A stretch of DNA of 64,000 nucleotides from CAZYVU01 sp964651435. Its GTDB lineage: Bacteria; Desulfobacterota; Syntrophorhabdia; Syntrophorhabdales; CAYQXL01. Where the stretch lies: assembly GCA_964651435.1 (NCBI GenBank), contig CAZYVU010000013.1, positions 1 to 64,000 of the forward strand, read 5' to 3'. Below are positions 33,408-41,993 of this stretch, piece by piece. The first letter of the stretch is position 1. Every line of letters begins with the position of its first letter. Both the position numbers and the translations under genes were made by a program. The notes beneath the pieces were generated by a model. It had not been told where the DNA came from. It did not search any database and worked only from the letters and a program-made list of their open reading frames with translations.

Positions 33408-35279
33408 ATGTTGTCTGTGACAAAAAGAAACAGGAAAAGCAGGAAAAGCGGTGTAACGGCGCCGGACGACGATGAGGCCCGGCAACTCCTTATCAGTGCC
33501 TATGCCGCCCCCGTCTTCCTTGTTGAGCGGGACGGAAAGATCGTCACCGGCAACGGGTGTACCGGCCAGGGCCCGGACCCTTCGGCGGAGAGTATCGCCG
33601 GTCGGCCGGTCTATGATTTTTTCTCCCCGGAAGGGGCCGGCCGCCTGCAGGCTCTGCTGGAAGGCGTTTTTACCTCCCGTTCGGGCACCCAGTTCCAGGA
33701 CGAAAGTGAAGGACGGGTCTACGAGTACCGTTTGTGCCCTGTCGCGGGCGGGGACGGCTTAGTGTCCCGCGTGGCCCTCTTCGGGAGCGATGTGACGGGC
33801 CATGTGCAGTTGGAGAACGACCTCAGAGAGAGGGAGGCACGAAACCGCGCCATGGTGGAGGCCCTCGAGGGGTATGTCTTTGTCTGTTCCAGGGACTATC
33901 TCATCGAGTTTATGAACAGGGCCCTCATAAAGCGAACGGGATACGACGGCACGGGGCGGCCATGTTACGGGGTGCTCCACGGGCGGCCCTCACCCTGCCC
34001 CTGGTGCATGAACGACCTTGTCTTCAAGGGCGAAACCCTGCACTGGGAGTTTCATAGCCCCCTTGACGGACGGTGGTACAATGCCACCAACATCCCTCTC
34101 TACCACGCAGACGGCAGGATCTCGAAGCAGTCAATATTTATCGACATTACTGAGCGAAAAATGGTGGAGGAGGCGCTTCGAAGGAGCGAGGAGCAGTGTA
34201 GGCGCTCGGAGGAGCGCTACAAGAGTCTTTTTAATCATGCTGCCGACGCCATCCTGCTTGCCGACGCCCAAGGGTCACTGATTGAATGTAACAAGGAGGC
34301 CATGAGACTCTTCGGCTGCAGCCGCTCAGAGCTCCTTACCCTCAGTATCGGCGACCTCCATCCGGTGGAGGACCGGACGCGCATAGAGGCGGTCTTTCAG
34401 GAAATCATCGATGCCGGCATCGTCTCTGTTGACGGTGTCTCCATTGTGCGTAGGGATGGGATGAAGATACCGGTGCAGATTATCGGAAGCCGGGTAGCCC
34501 ATGAAGGGCAGGTCATGGTTCTGGGGTTTCTTCGGGATATGACGGAGCAGATTGCGGGCCAACAGGCCCTCGAAAATGCGACGCGGAGGCTGAAATTTCT
34601 GTCACAGCGCCTTCTCGAGGTGCAGGAGGAGGAGAGCCGCCACCTTGCGAGGGAGCTGCACGACGAGATCGGACAGGCGCTGACGGCCATCAAGATCAAT
34701 CTGCAGACGGCCCTCCGGTCGGAGGACGAGGGTTTGGGCGATGCCGTTATAGGGGAAAATGTAAAGCTTGTGGATAAGGTGTTGCAGCAGGTCCGCAGTC
34801 TTTCTCTTGAGCTCCACCCGACGATTCTGGACGACCTTGGCCTTCCCGCTGCGCTTCGCTGGTATGTGGACTGGGTCTGCCAGCGTTCGGGTATCAGGGG
34901 CCACTTCTATGAGCATACGCAGGGCAGGAGGCTTCCGGCGGACGTGGAGACCGTCTGTTTTCGGATCGTCCAGGAGGCCCTGACGAACGTTGTCCGTCAT
35001 GCTAAGGCCTGGGACGCAACCGTTAGGTTAACGGAAGAGGGAGGGACGCTGATTCTCGAAGTGTCCGATGACGGGGTGGGATTCGATTTGTCCGCCGCCA
35101 GGGAGAGGGCCCTCAAGGGAGAGAGCATGGGCCTCCCGGGGATGGAGGAGCGGGCCGTGCTTGCCGGTGGATATCTCACCGTTGACTCCACGCCGGGGGT
35201 CGGCACGTCCATCAGGGCAACCTTTTCCCTACAGGGGAGGAGGGCAAGGGCAAGGAGGTCGAAAAAGGCAAGGCAATGA
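33408..35279 (+). CDS. PAS-domain sensor histidine kinase, NarL/DegS type
   Basis: 623 residues from the ATG at 33408, preceded by GGGGGA seven bases away. An in-frame ATG at 33267 would add 47 residues of non-domain sequence. Three PAS regions (about 25-135, 145-255, 265-385) with a Cys-rich segment (YGVLHGRPSPCPWCMNDL) in the second are followed by HisKA_3 with H418 in ARELHDEIGQALTAIK and a HATPase with SDDGVGFD and GLPGMEERA. It is cytoplasmic. The stop overlaps the start of its regulator at 35276. The Cys-rich PAS could bind metal or sense redox; this is inference. Confidence 0.9.
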   Translation: MLSVTKRNRKSRKSGVTAPDDDEARQLLISAYAAPVFLVERDGKIVTGNGCTGQGPDPSAESIAGRPVYDFFSPEGAGRLQALLEGVFTSRSGTQFQDESEGRVYEYRLCPVAGGDGLVSRVALFGSDVTGHVQLENDLREREARNRAMVEALEGYVFVCSRDYLIEFMNRALIKRTGYDGTGRPCYGVLHGRPSPCPWCMNDLVFKGETLHWEFHSPLDGRWYNATNIPLYHADGRISKQSIFIDITERKMVEEALRRSEEQCRRSEERYKSLFNHAADAILLADAQGSLIECNKEAMRLFGCSRSELLTLSIGDLHPVEDRTRIEAVFQEIIDAGIVSVDGVSIVRRDGMKIPVQIIGSRVAHEGQVMVLGFLRDMTEQIAGQQALENATRRLKFLSQRLLEVQEEESRHLARELHDEIGQALTAIKINLQTALRSEDEGLGDAVIGENVKLVDKVLQQVRSLSLELHPTILDDLGLPAALRWYVDWVCQRSGIRGHFYEHTQGRRLPADVETVCFRIVQEALTNVVRHAKAWDATVRLTEEGGTLILEVSDDGVGFDLSAARERALKGESMGLPGMEERAVLAGGYLTVDSTPGVGTSIRATFSLQGRRARARRSKKARQ

Positions 35280-35929
35280 CAAGAAACATCAAGATCGTAA
35301 TAGCCGACGACCACACTATCGTCCGATCGGGCATACGGTCGCTTCTCGAGAAAATGCAGGGGCTTGAAGTGGTGGGTGAGGCTGCCGACGGCCGCGAGAC
35401 CTTGAAGCTGACAAAAGCCATGGAAACGGACATAGCCATTCTGGATATCGCCATGCCCCGTATGAACGGCATCGAGACGACGAGACGGATACTGAAGGAA
35501 AAGCCACGGGTTAAGGTGATTATCCTATCCATGTATGCCAACGAAGAATACGTACTGCAGGCCATTCAGGCAGGGGCTTCGGGCTATCTATTAAAGGACG
35601 TCGCCACGAGCGAGCTCGAGCTTGCCATCCGGGCTGTAGCGCGGGGCGAAACGTACCTTAGTTCGGCCGTCTCAAAGCACGTTATCGATTCGTACCGGCG
35701 GAGGGTGGCGGAGGAAGGCTTGAGTCCGGAAAAGCTGACGGACAGGCAAAGAGAAATCCTTCAACTGATTGCCGAAGGCCACTCGACGAAGGAGATAGCG
35801 AGGATCCTTTCGCTGAGCACAAAGACGGTGGAGGCCCACCGGACAGAGCTGATGAAGCGGCTGGATGTCCATGACGTCGCCGGCCTCGTGCGGTATGCGG
35901 TAAAAACGGGTATTATCACGCCCCAGTAG
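35276..35929 (+). CDS. NarL/LuxR-family response regulator
   Basis: 217 residues. The receiver has VIADDHTIVRSG (D11-D12), phospho-Asp D57 in IAILDIAMPRMNG and Lys in GYLLKDV. The LuxR-type helix-turn-helix is KLTDRQREILQLIAEGHSTK. It is a full-length counterpart of the shortened regulator at 2319. It overlaps the kinase gene by 4 bp, so the two form a coupled pair. The target genes are unknown; the downstream bam operon is one possibility but there is no direct evidence. Confidence 0.92.
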   Translation: MTRNIKIVIADDHTIVRSGIRSLLEKMQGLEVVGEAADGRETLKLTKAMETDIAILDIAMPRMNGIETTRRILKEKPRVKVIILSMYANEEYVLQAIQAGASGYLLKDVATSELELAIRAVARGETYLSSAVSKHVIDSYRRRVAEEGLSPEKLTDRQREILQLIAEGHSTKEIARILSLSTKTVEAHRTELMKRLDVHDVAGLVRYAVKTGIITPQ

Positions 35930-36070
35930 TGATCGGGCAGGGTCCTGGGGCATGGGGGTGTTAGGGTATTTTTCCTGACAAACTGAGGTATTTACCCTAT
36001 TCCGTTCGGGCATGTAATCATTTACAATACACTTAGTTAGAGCAACCATGACCGGCATAAGCCCACACGA

Positions 36071-36121
36071 GAGCCGGAGAGCGGGTTTCTTCCCTCTACC
36101 CCCCTCCCGCTTCTCCGGTTC
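36071..36121 (+). promoter_or_regulatory. Imperfect inverted repeat after the regulator gene
   Basis: GAGCCGGAGAGCGGG (36071-36085) pairs, with one bulge, with CCCGCTTCTCCGGTTC (36106-36121) over a 20-base pyrimidine-rich loop. No U-tract follows, so it is a poor intrinsic terminator; it may be an RNA hairpin that protects the 3' end or attenuates readthrough. Confidence 0.4.
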
Positions 36122-36160
36122 TACCATAAACTCTCGTTAACGGTGGGGCAATCAAATTCC

Positions 36161-36562
36161 ATGATCCGCACGCTCATAGTCGACAACAGCGATATGCTTC
36201 TCGACTCACTGGAGCGCTACCTTCGTACTATACCCTCCATCGACGTCGTTGGTCGGGCGCGATCGGCCGGCGAAGCCATTGCCAAGGTTAAGGATCTAAG
36301 CCCTGACCTCGTATTTATCGACCTCCGGATGCCCGAGTGTGACGGCCTTCAGGCCACGCGGGAGATAAAGGCATTCGAGAGCCCCCCTGTCGTGATCATC
36401 GTTTCACCGGACTCCAACGGCGAATACAGCGCCTCGGCTCAGGCTGCCGGAGCGGACGGACTCATCTCGAAGAGGGAGTTCTCCGACCGTGTTATCCCCG
36501 TGGTGGAAAGGCTCTACGTGACATTTCCGGGTCCGCGCCTGAAGGTTTCCCCGTCCATTTAG
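36161..36562 (+). CDS. Single-domain receiver protein
   Basis: 133 residues from the ATG at 36161 (an in-frame GTG at 36143 adds six). IRTLIVDNSDMLLDSL is the first strand and helix, phospho-Asp lies in LVFIDLRMPECDG, and Lys in GLISKREF. The acidic pair is D-N instead of D-D, which usually weakens Mg2+ binding. The short tail (YVTFPGPRLKVSPSI) is not a known output domain. It resembles a NarL-type receiver without its DNA-binding domain. The ribosome site is weak. Confidence 0.75.
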   Translation: MIRTLIVDNSDMLLDSLERYLRTIPSIDVVGRARSAGEAIAKVKDLSPDLVFIDLRMPECDGLQATREIKAFESPPVVIIVSPDSNGEYSASAQAAGADGLISKREFSDRVIPVVERLYVTFPGPRLKVSPSI

Positions 36563-36786
36563 GGGCGCCAGGGGCCACGAGGTCCGCGAAAAAAGAGGCC
36601 CCATGTGTCTTGAGGCCTGCCTGAAAGGCGTTAAGGTGCGGTACGGGAGGATGATTGCGGGCTGTCGCCTGGGCCGGGGGTGGAAGGCGCGACCGGGACG
36701 GAGCGAAACCCTTTTCGGGGACCCTTCCGAGGGTGGGCCCATGAAAGGTAGATACCTTGTAAATTACCGGAATTAATCTTTTTGTC
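36563..36786 (+). other. Intergenic region upstream of the bam promoter
   Basis: GC-rich, no convincing gene on either strand. GGGGCC (36571-36576) and GGCCCC (36597-36602) form an inverted repeat. The stretch 36650-36740 is purine-rich with several short G-C stems. I looked for a c-di-GMP-I (GEMM) riboswitch because of the many c-di-GMP genes and did not find its conserved core. Confidence 0.4.
36745..36758 (+). promoter_or_regulatory. Palindromic operator candidate upstream of the bam promoter
   Basis: AAGGTA-GA-TACCTT, a perfect 6-2-6 palindrome centred about 37 bp upstream of the -35 hexamer. A second imperfect palindrome (AATTACCGGAATT) lies at about 36761-36774. The positions suit binding of a transcription factor. 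Confidence 0.5.
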
Positions 36787-36814
36787 TTGACACGGATTCT
36801 TCAAAAAATATAAT
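36787..36814 (+). promoter_or_regulatory. Consensus sigma-70 promoter of the bam operon
   Basis: TTGACA at 36787-36792, a 16-bp A-rich spacer and TATAAT at 36809-36814, both perfect. The predicted start near 36821 gives a 39-nt leader with GGGGGAGG before the SDR gene. It should be a strong promoter unless repressed. Confidence 0.85.
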
Positions 36815-36859
36815 ATTACACCTAACTAAATTTTTCACAATCACTTCAGGGGGAGGCCT

Positions 36860-37612
36860 ATGAAATTAGAAGGTAAGAACGCTGTAGTAACCGGCGGAGG
36901 AAGAGGCGTAGGACGCGCTATAAGCCTTGCATTCGCCAAACAGGGCGCCAACATCGTTGTGAACTACACATCAAACAGCAAGGCTGCTGATGAGGTAGTG
37001 GCAATGGTGAAGGACCTTGGACGCGGAGCCGTTGCCGTGCAGGGTGATGTGGGCAACGAGGCCGACGCCCAGAAGATCGTCGACGCCTGCGTGCAGAATT
37101 TCGGCGGTATACACATACTGGTGAACAATGCGGGCATTTCCAAGCCGGCCATGATGCACAAGATGTCCGTGGAGGTTTGGGACGAAGTCGTCAACGTCCA
37201 GATGAGAGGGCCGTGGCTCATGGCTAAGGCTGCATCGAAGTATTTCATGCAGCAGAACTACGGAAGAATCATCAATGTCACCTCCGTGGCGGGCGTCGTC
37301 GGCACCATCGGCCAGATTAACTACAGCGCTGCCAAGGGCGGGGTCATTTCCATGACCAAGTCCATGGCGCGGGAACTGGCCAAATACACCGTAACGGCCA
37401 ATGTCATTTCCCTGGGTATCGTGACGACGGACATGACGCACACGATCTCTACAGACGAGAAACTGAAGGAAATCTACACGAAGAGAATTCTCCTCGGCAG
37501 ATACGCCGAGCCGGAAGATGTGGCGCCGGCTTTTGTTTTCTTTGCCAGCGATGACTCGCAGTATATTACGGGCCAGCTCCTCTGTGTAGACGGCGGTTAC
37601 GGCATGACGTAA
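36860..37612 (+). CDS. Short-chain dehydrogenase/reductase (FabG-like)
   Basis: 250 residues. The NAD(P)-binding motif is TGGGRGVGRAIS, NNAG is present (ILVNNAGISKP), and the catalytic triad appears as Ser in VTSVAGVV and YSAAK. The C-terminus LLCVDGGYGMT is FabG-like. As first gene of the operon with bamQ and bamA it probably acts on a hydroxyacyl-CoA of the benzoyl-CoA lower pathway, for example a 3-hydroxypimeloyl-CoA-type intermediate; the exact substrate is inference. It may alternatively be a general 3-oxoacyl reductase. Confidence 0.85.
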   Translation: MKLEGKNAVVTGGGRGVGRAISLAFAKQGANIVVNYTSNSKAADEVVAMVKDLGRGAVAVQGDVGNEADAQKIVDACVQNFGGIHILVNNAGISKPAMMHKMSVEVWDEVVNVQMRGPWLMAKAASKYFMQQNYGRIINVTSVAGVVGTIGQINYSAAKGGVISMTKSMARELAKYTVTANVISLGIVTTDMTHTISTDEKLKEIYTKRILLGRYAEPEDVAPAFVFFASDDSQYITGQLLCVDGGYGMT

Positions 37613-37663
37613 GAAGACACGAGGATGCGTGGTTTTTCTCAAAATTCATGAGGAGGTGTTGTA

Positions 37664-38773
37664 ATGGGTGATGTACCGAAGACAATAAAACAGTGGCAGA
37701 TGGTACAGCCGACAGTTTTCAACAGGGAGACAAAAGAGACGACCCCGGGAAAGCTGGAACTGGCCGAAATACCGGTGCCGGAGCTCAAAGAAGGTGAAGT
37801 GCTGGTGGAAATTGCCGGTTGCGGTGTGTGCCATACGGACCTTGGCTACTTTTATGACGGCGTGCCTACTGTCAGCAAGCCCCCGTTGGCCCTTGGCCAT
37901 GAGATTTCAGGAACGGTCGTCGCCGGAGACGCGGCATGGATCGGCAAGGAAGTCATCATCCCGGCCGTCATGCCCTGCAGAAAGTGCATCCTCTGCAAGA
38001 CGGGAAGGGGAAACAGGTGTCTTGCCCAGAAAATGCCCGGTAACTCCATCGGCGTGTATGGCGGCTTCGCGAGCCACATTCCCGTCCCTACCATCGACCT
38101 GTGCGTGGTAGCCGACAAGAAGGGTTATGCCCTTGAGCAGCTCGCTGTTGTTGCCGATGCCGTGACGACCCCTTACCAGGCATGCAAGCGTGCCGATCTT
38201 CAGCCCGGCGACAACGTCATCGTTATCGGCGCTACAGGCGGCGTGGGCGTTTATATGTCCCAGACCGTGAAGGCCCTCGGTGCCAGGAACGTCATCGGTA
38301 TTGCACGGAACCCGGACAAGCTGAAAAGGGCTCTGGAGTATGGTTGTGACTATACGATCAGCACACTCGATAAGACAAATAAGGACATCGTGGGTGAGTG
38401 GAGAAACTATTGTAAGTCCAGGGGCATCGACCAGACAGGCTGGAAGATCTTTGAGGTCACCGGCTCCAAGGCGGGCCAGGAACTGGCACTTGACCTCCTT
38501 TCCTTTGTAGGCAAGCTGATTCTCGTCGGTTTCGGTATGGCGAGGAGCGAATACATGTTCTCCAAGCTCATGGCCTTCGACGCAGAGGTCATCGGTACAT
38601 GGGGCTGTCTGCCCGAGTACTACCCGATTGTCCTCGACATGGTGCTCTCCAAGAAGATCGTTATCGATCCTTTTGTTGAGGTAAGGCCTATGAGTACGAT
38701 TGCAGCAACATTTGACGAGATCCACAAGGCGGGTTCCCCTGCTAAGAGGGTTTCCTTGAAGCCGGACTTCTAA
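37664..38773 (+). CDS. bamQ: 6-hydroxycyclohex-1-ene-1-carbonyl-CoA dehydrogenase
   Basis: 369 residues of the zinc MDR alcohol dehydrogenase family: catalytic-zinc region GCGVCHTDLGYFYDG and GHEISGTV, structural-zinc cysteines in MPCRKCILCKTGRGNRC, NAD-binding GATGGVGVYM. The overall sequence is recognisable as Had/BamQ, which oxidises 6-hydroxycyclohexene-1-carbonyl-CoA to the 6-oxo compound with NAD+. The next gene encodes the hydrolase that uses this product. AGGAGG precedes the ATG. In syntrophs the enzyme can also work in the reductive direction during crotonate or benzoate fermentation. Confidence 0.93.
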   Translation: MGDVPKTIKQWQMVQPTVFNRETKETTPGKLELAEIPVPELKEGEVLVEIAGCGVCHTDLGYFYDGVPTVSKPPLALGHEISGTVVAGDAAWIGKEVIIPAVMPCRKCILCKTGRGNRCLAQKMPGNSIGVYGGFASHIPVPTIDLCVVADKKGYALEQLAVVADAVTTPYQACKRADLQPGDNVIVIGATGGVGVYMSQTVKALGARNVIGIARNPDKLKRALEYGCDYTISTLDKTNKDIVGEWRNYCKSRGIDQTGWKIFEVTGSKAGQELALDLLSFVGKLILVGFGMARSEYMFSKLMAFDAEVIGTWGCLPEYYPIVLDMVLSKKIVIDPFVEVRPMSTIAATFDEIHKAGSPAKRVSLKPDF

Positions 38774-38804
38774 GCAACAACAAAAATTCTATTAGGAGGA
38801 ACGT

Positions 38805-39953
38805 ATGGGATTAGAATGGATGCCAAGAGAACATGGAATGAAGGACCATAGCAGGCACACCTCGGGATGGTGGGGCACCGATGCGCCCTGCACCGTTTAC
38901 GAGAAGAAGCCCTTGATAGACCCGAAGGGTAATGTTGTACCGGGCCTTTACAGCGCCTGGATCAGATTGAACAACCCGGCACAGTACAACTCCTATACCA
39001 CCGAGATGGTGAAGGGTGTTATCGCCGGTTTTGAAAATTCATCGACGGACCGCGAAGTCGTGGCCGTGGTTTTCACCGGAACAGGCCCCAACGCCTTCTG
39101 CACCGGCGGCAACACGAAAGAGTATTCAGAATACTACAGCATGAGGCCGGAAGAGTACGGCTCATACATGGAACTCTTCAACAACATGGTGGACAGCATC
39201 CTTATGTGCAAGAAACCGGTTATCTGCCGCGTAAACGGCATGAGGGTTGCCGGCGGCCAGGAAATCGGCACGGCCTGTGACCTTTCACTGAGCTCCGACC
39301 TTGCCATTTACGGCCAGGCCGGTCCCCGTCACGGTTCCGCTCCTGTCGGCGGCGCCTCAGACTTCCTCCCCTCCTACTTCAGCATTGAAGATGCTATGTG
39401 GAGCTGCGTGAGCTGCGAGATGTGGTCTGCCTACAAGATGTCCTGGAAGGGCCTTCTCAGCAAGGTAGTGCCTGTATTGAAGGACGACAAGGGCGCCTGG
39501 GTAAGGAATCCCCAGGTTATCACCGATAAGTTCTTCGATGACGGCCAGATCGTTTTCGGCGAGAGCAAAGCGGGCCAGGAGGCCAAAGACGCAAGGGCTT
39601 GGGTCAACGAGAAACTGAAAAACAACGAATATGACTTCTCGCTCCTCGACGCAGAGGTCAACAAGATCGTCTGGACCTTCGCAAACCTTTTCCCGGGCTG
39701 CCTTATGAAGTCCATCGACGGCATCCGGCAGAAGAAGAAATTCTTCTGGGATACGATGAAGAACGACCACAGGTACTGGCTGGCAACAAACATGATGGGA
39801 GAGGCATTCCTCGGCTTCGGCGCCTTCAACACCAAGAAGATCACCGGCGTCGACACCATCGACTTCATCAAGAACCGCCAGCTCATCGCGCAGGGCACCC
39901 TGAACAACGAAGCTTACATGGAACAGATTATGGGCAAACCGCAGGCGAAGTAA
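38805..39953 (+). CDS. bamA: 6-oxocyclohex-1-ene-1-carbonyl-CoA hydrolase
   Basis: 382 residues of the crotonase fold, with the long N- and C-terminal extensions of Oah/BamA. WMPREHGMKDHSRHTSGWWG, FTGTGPNAFCTGGNTKEYSE, CRVNGMRVAGGQEIG and GPRHGSAPVGGASDFLPSYF are hallmark segments. BamA adds water and opens the ring to 3-hydroxypimeloyl-CoA; its gene is widely used as a marker for anaerobic aromatic degradation. It is 31 bp after bamQ with TAGGAGGAA as ribosome site, and is followed by a strong terminator-like hairpin. Confidence 0.96.
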   Translation: MGLEWMPREHGMKDHSRHTSGWWGTDAPCTVYEKKPLIDPKGNVVPGLYSAWIRLNNPAQYNSYTTEMVKGVIAGFENSSTDREVVAVVFTGTGPNAFCTGGNTKEYSEYYSMRPEEYGSYMELFNNMVDSILMCKKPVICRVNGMRVAGGQEIGTACDLSLSSDLAIYGQAGPRHGSAPVGGASDFLPSYFSIEDAMWSCVSCEMWSAYKMSWKGLLSKVVPVLKDDKGAWVRNPQVITDKFFDDGQIVFGESKAGQEAKDARAWVNEKLKNNEYDFSLLDAEVNKIVWTFANLFPGCLMKSIDGIRQKKKFFWDTMKNDHRYWLATNMMGEAFLGFGAFNTKKITGVDTIDFIKNRQLIAQGTLNNEAYMEQIMGKPQAK

Positions 39954-39970
39954 TTTCGCTCTGCACCCGA

Positions 39971-39996
39971 GGGGGGGTTCATCCCCCCCTTTTTTA
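39971..39996 (+). terminator. Rho-independent terminator between bamA and bamR
   Basis: GGGGGGG (39971-39977), a 5-base loop TTCAT, CCCCCCC (39983-39989) and then seven T before an A. A textbook intrinsic terminator 17 bp after the bamA stop and 45 bp before bamR. It would reduce bamR expression relative to bamA unless bamR has its own promoter. Confidence 0.88.
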
Positions 39997-40040
39997 TTCA
40001 CCCGGCGTGCGTGAAGTACACGGGTACTTAGGAGGGATCC

Positions 40041-40811
40041 ATGGCATACCAGCACATCCTTTTTGAAAAGAAGGAAAAAGTAGCAAAGATTACCTTGAAC
40101 GAACCGCCGTCAAACTGGCTTACCATAGTGATGATGAAAGAGATTAACGAAGTTCTGCTCGCGGTCAAGAAGGACCCGACCGTGCAGCTCCTCGTCTTTG
40201 AGCAGGCCGGTGAAAAGGCATTCTGCGACGGCGTCGACGTAGCCGACCACACGGCCGACAAAGTGAACGAGATGATCGAAGTTTTCCACCGCATGTTCCG
40301 CCTCATGGCTGAGCTGGACTGCACCACCGTGGCCGTGGTCAACGGCAGGTCCCTGGGTGGCGGCTGCGAGCTCATGGCCTTTTGCGACATCGTTGTCGCC
40401 TCCGAAAGGTCGCGGATCGGCCAGCCTGAGATTGCCGTAGGCGTTTTTCCTCCTATCGCGGCGGCTTGGTTCCCGAAGATTATCGGGCTCAAAAAGACGA
40501 TGGAGCTTTTGCTCACGGGCAAGATTATTACCGCCAAGGAGGCCGAGGCAATCGGCCTTGTCAACGCCGTTCTCCCTGTCGAGAATTTTAAAGAGGCAGT
40601 CGAGAAATTCCTCGGCGACTTCCTGAACCAGTCGAGGCCGGTGGCCATTTGGACAAAGCGTGCCATCATGGCAGGTCTTTCCGTCAATTTCTACGAGGCG
40701 TTGAAGGCCTCAGAGATTTGCTATCTCGATGGCTGCATGAAGACGGAGGATGCCCTGGAGGGTATCGGTGCCTTCATGGAGAAGCGAAAGGCAGTTTGGA
40801 AAGACAAATAA
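40041..40811 (+). CDS. bamR: Cyclohexa-1,5-diene-1-carbonyl-CoA hydratase
   Basis: 256 residues of the enoyl-CoA hydratase family. ITLNEPPSNWLTIVMMKEIN, KAFCDGVDVADHTADKV and NGRSLGGGCELMAFCDIVVA are diagnostic of the Dch/BamR group. It hydrates the dienoyl-CoA made by benzoyl-CoA reductase to 6-hydroxycyclohex-1-ene-1-carbonyl-CoA, the substrate of BamQ. The three Bam enzymes thus cover the steps from dienoyl-CoA to ring opening; the reductase itself is not in the window. TAGGAGG precedes the ATG. Confidence 0.93.
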   Translation: MAYQHILFEKKEKVAKITLNEPPSNWLTIVMMKEINEVLLAVKKDPTVQLLVFEQAGEKAFCDGVDVADHTADKVNEMIEVFHRMFRLMAELDCTTVAVVNGRSLGGGCELMAFCDIVVASERSRIGQPEIAVGVFPPIAAAWFPKIIGLKKTMELLLTGKIITAKEAEAIGLVNAVLPVENFKEAVEKFLGDFLNQSRPVAIWTKRAIMAGLSVNFYEALKASEICYLDGCMKTEDALEGIGAFMEKRKAVWKDK

Positions 40812-40820
40812 AGAAGAACC

Positions 40821-41993
40821 ATGCTTTACGCGCCGAAAGATGAAATCGATAGCCGTGTAAGCAAGCTAAGAGCGTTGATGGAAAAGGCCTCTCTTGATGG
40901 GGCCTTTTTTCATTACAAGGTCGATTACTATTACCTTTCGGGCACCATGCAGGACTCCCTGCTCTATGTGCCCGTGGATGACGAGCCCACGCTTTTCGTA
41001 AGGCGGGAGCTGTCGCGGGCAAGGAGGGAGTCGCCCATAGGGAGAGTCGTACCGTTTCGGTCCATAAAGGACTTGCCGGCCTACGTGAAGAGGATGGGAC
41101 GGGTGGGCCTCCAACTGGACGTCATACCCTACAATGAGGTTGTCAGGTTCAAGGCCGTCATCGGCGACGCCGAGATGGTCGACGTGTCGCCCCTGACAAG
41201 GGAGCTGAGGAAGTTTAAGTCGCCTTTCGAAATAGGACTTATGGAGAAGGCTGCCTTCATTGCCCGGAAGGTCTACGAAAAGGTGCCCGAGCTCCTCTGC
41301 GAGGACATGAAGGAGATCGAACTGGGAGGCTTGCTCGAAGCCTACGCAAAGACCCTGGGCCACGAGGGGCTGCTGAGGGTGCGCTCTCTCAACTATGAGG
41401 CCTATACCTGGCACATCCTCAGTGGCCGTACGGGGACCATTGTGAGCCAAGCCGATTCGCCCATGGGCGGCCTCGGCCTTTCACCGGCTTTTCCCGTTGG
41501 GGCGAGCATGAAGAGGATCAAGTGCAACGAACCGGTTCTCATCGATTTCGGCATATGCTACCATGGGTATCAGGTGGATCAGACGAGGATGTATGCCATC
41601 GGCTCCATGCCCGAGCTGTTCGTGAAGGCCCATGATGCGTGCCGCGAGATAGAGCGGCAGGTTCTGGACAGGGCCGTGGAGGGATGGACAAGCCGGAGGC
41701 TCTTTGAGCATAGCCGGGAGTTGGCCGACAAGCTGGGCTATGCCGAGAATTACCTGGGGTACAAGCCTCACAAGGTGCGTTTCCTGGGCCACGGCATCGG
41801 CATAGAGCTCTCGGAACTGCCCTTCATTGCGGCTACCCATGACTATCCGATACAAGAGGGAATGGTTTTCGCCATAGAGCCGAAGATGGTTTTTCCGAGA
41901 AGAGGCGCCTGTGGAACCGAGAACACCGTTCTGATGGGAAGGGGAACGTACAGGAAGCTGACCGACATCGATGATGCTATAGTTGTGGTATGA
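40821..41993 (+). CDS. M24 family (Xaa-Pro aminopeptidase-like) metallopeptidase
   Basis: 390 residues. A creatinase-type N-terminal domain (about 1-140) is followed by the pita-bread fold with the five metal ligands visible as two Asp in IDFGICYHGYQVDQTRMY, His in LGHGIGIELSE, Glu in MVFAIEPKMVF and Glu in CGTENTVLMG. It should cleave X-Pro dipeptides or be a related hydrolase. It lies 9 bp after bamR with a weak ribosome site (AAAGAAG), and its TGA overlaps the next ATG. It has no obvious role in aromatic degradation. Confidence 0.88.
   Translation: MLYAPKDEIDSRVSKLRALMEKASLDGAFFHYKVDYYYLSGTMQDSLLYVPVDDEPTLFVRRELSRARRESPIGRVVPFRSIKDLPAYVKRMGRVGLQLDVIPYNEVVRFKAVIGDAEMVDVSPLTRELRKFKSPFEIGLMEKAAFIARKVYEKVPELLCEDMKEIELGGLLEAYAKTLGHEGLLRVRSLNYEAYTWHILSGRTGTIVSQADSPMGGLGLSPAFPVGASMKRIKCNEPVLIDFGICYHGYQVDQTRMYAIGSMPELFVKAHDACREIERQVLDRAVEGWTSRRLFEHSRELADKLGYAENYLGYKPHKVRFLGHGIGIELSELPFIAATHDYPIQEGMVFAIEPKMVFPRRGACGTENTVLMGRGTYRKLTDIDDAIVVV

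Noticed and set aside
36563..36786. c-di-GMP riboswitch upstream of the bam operon
   Set aside because: The conserved GEMM core was not found, and the consensus promoter lies downstream of the region, so it would not be in the transcript.
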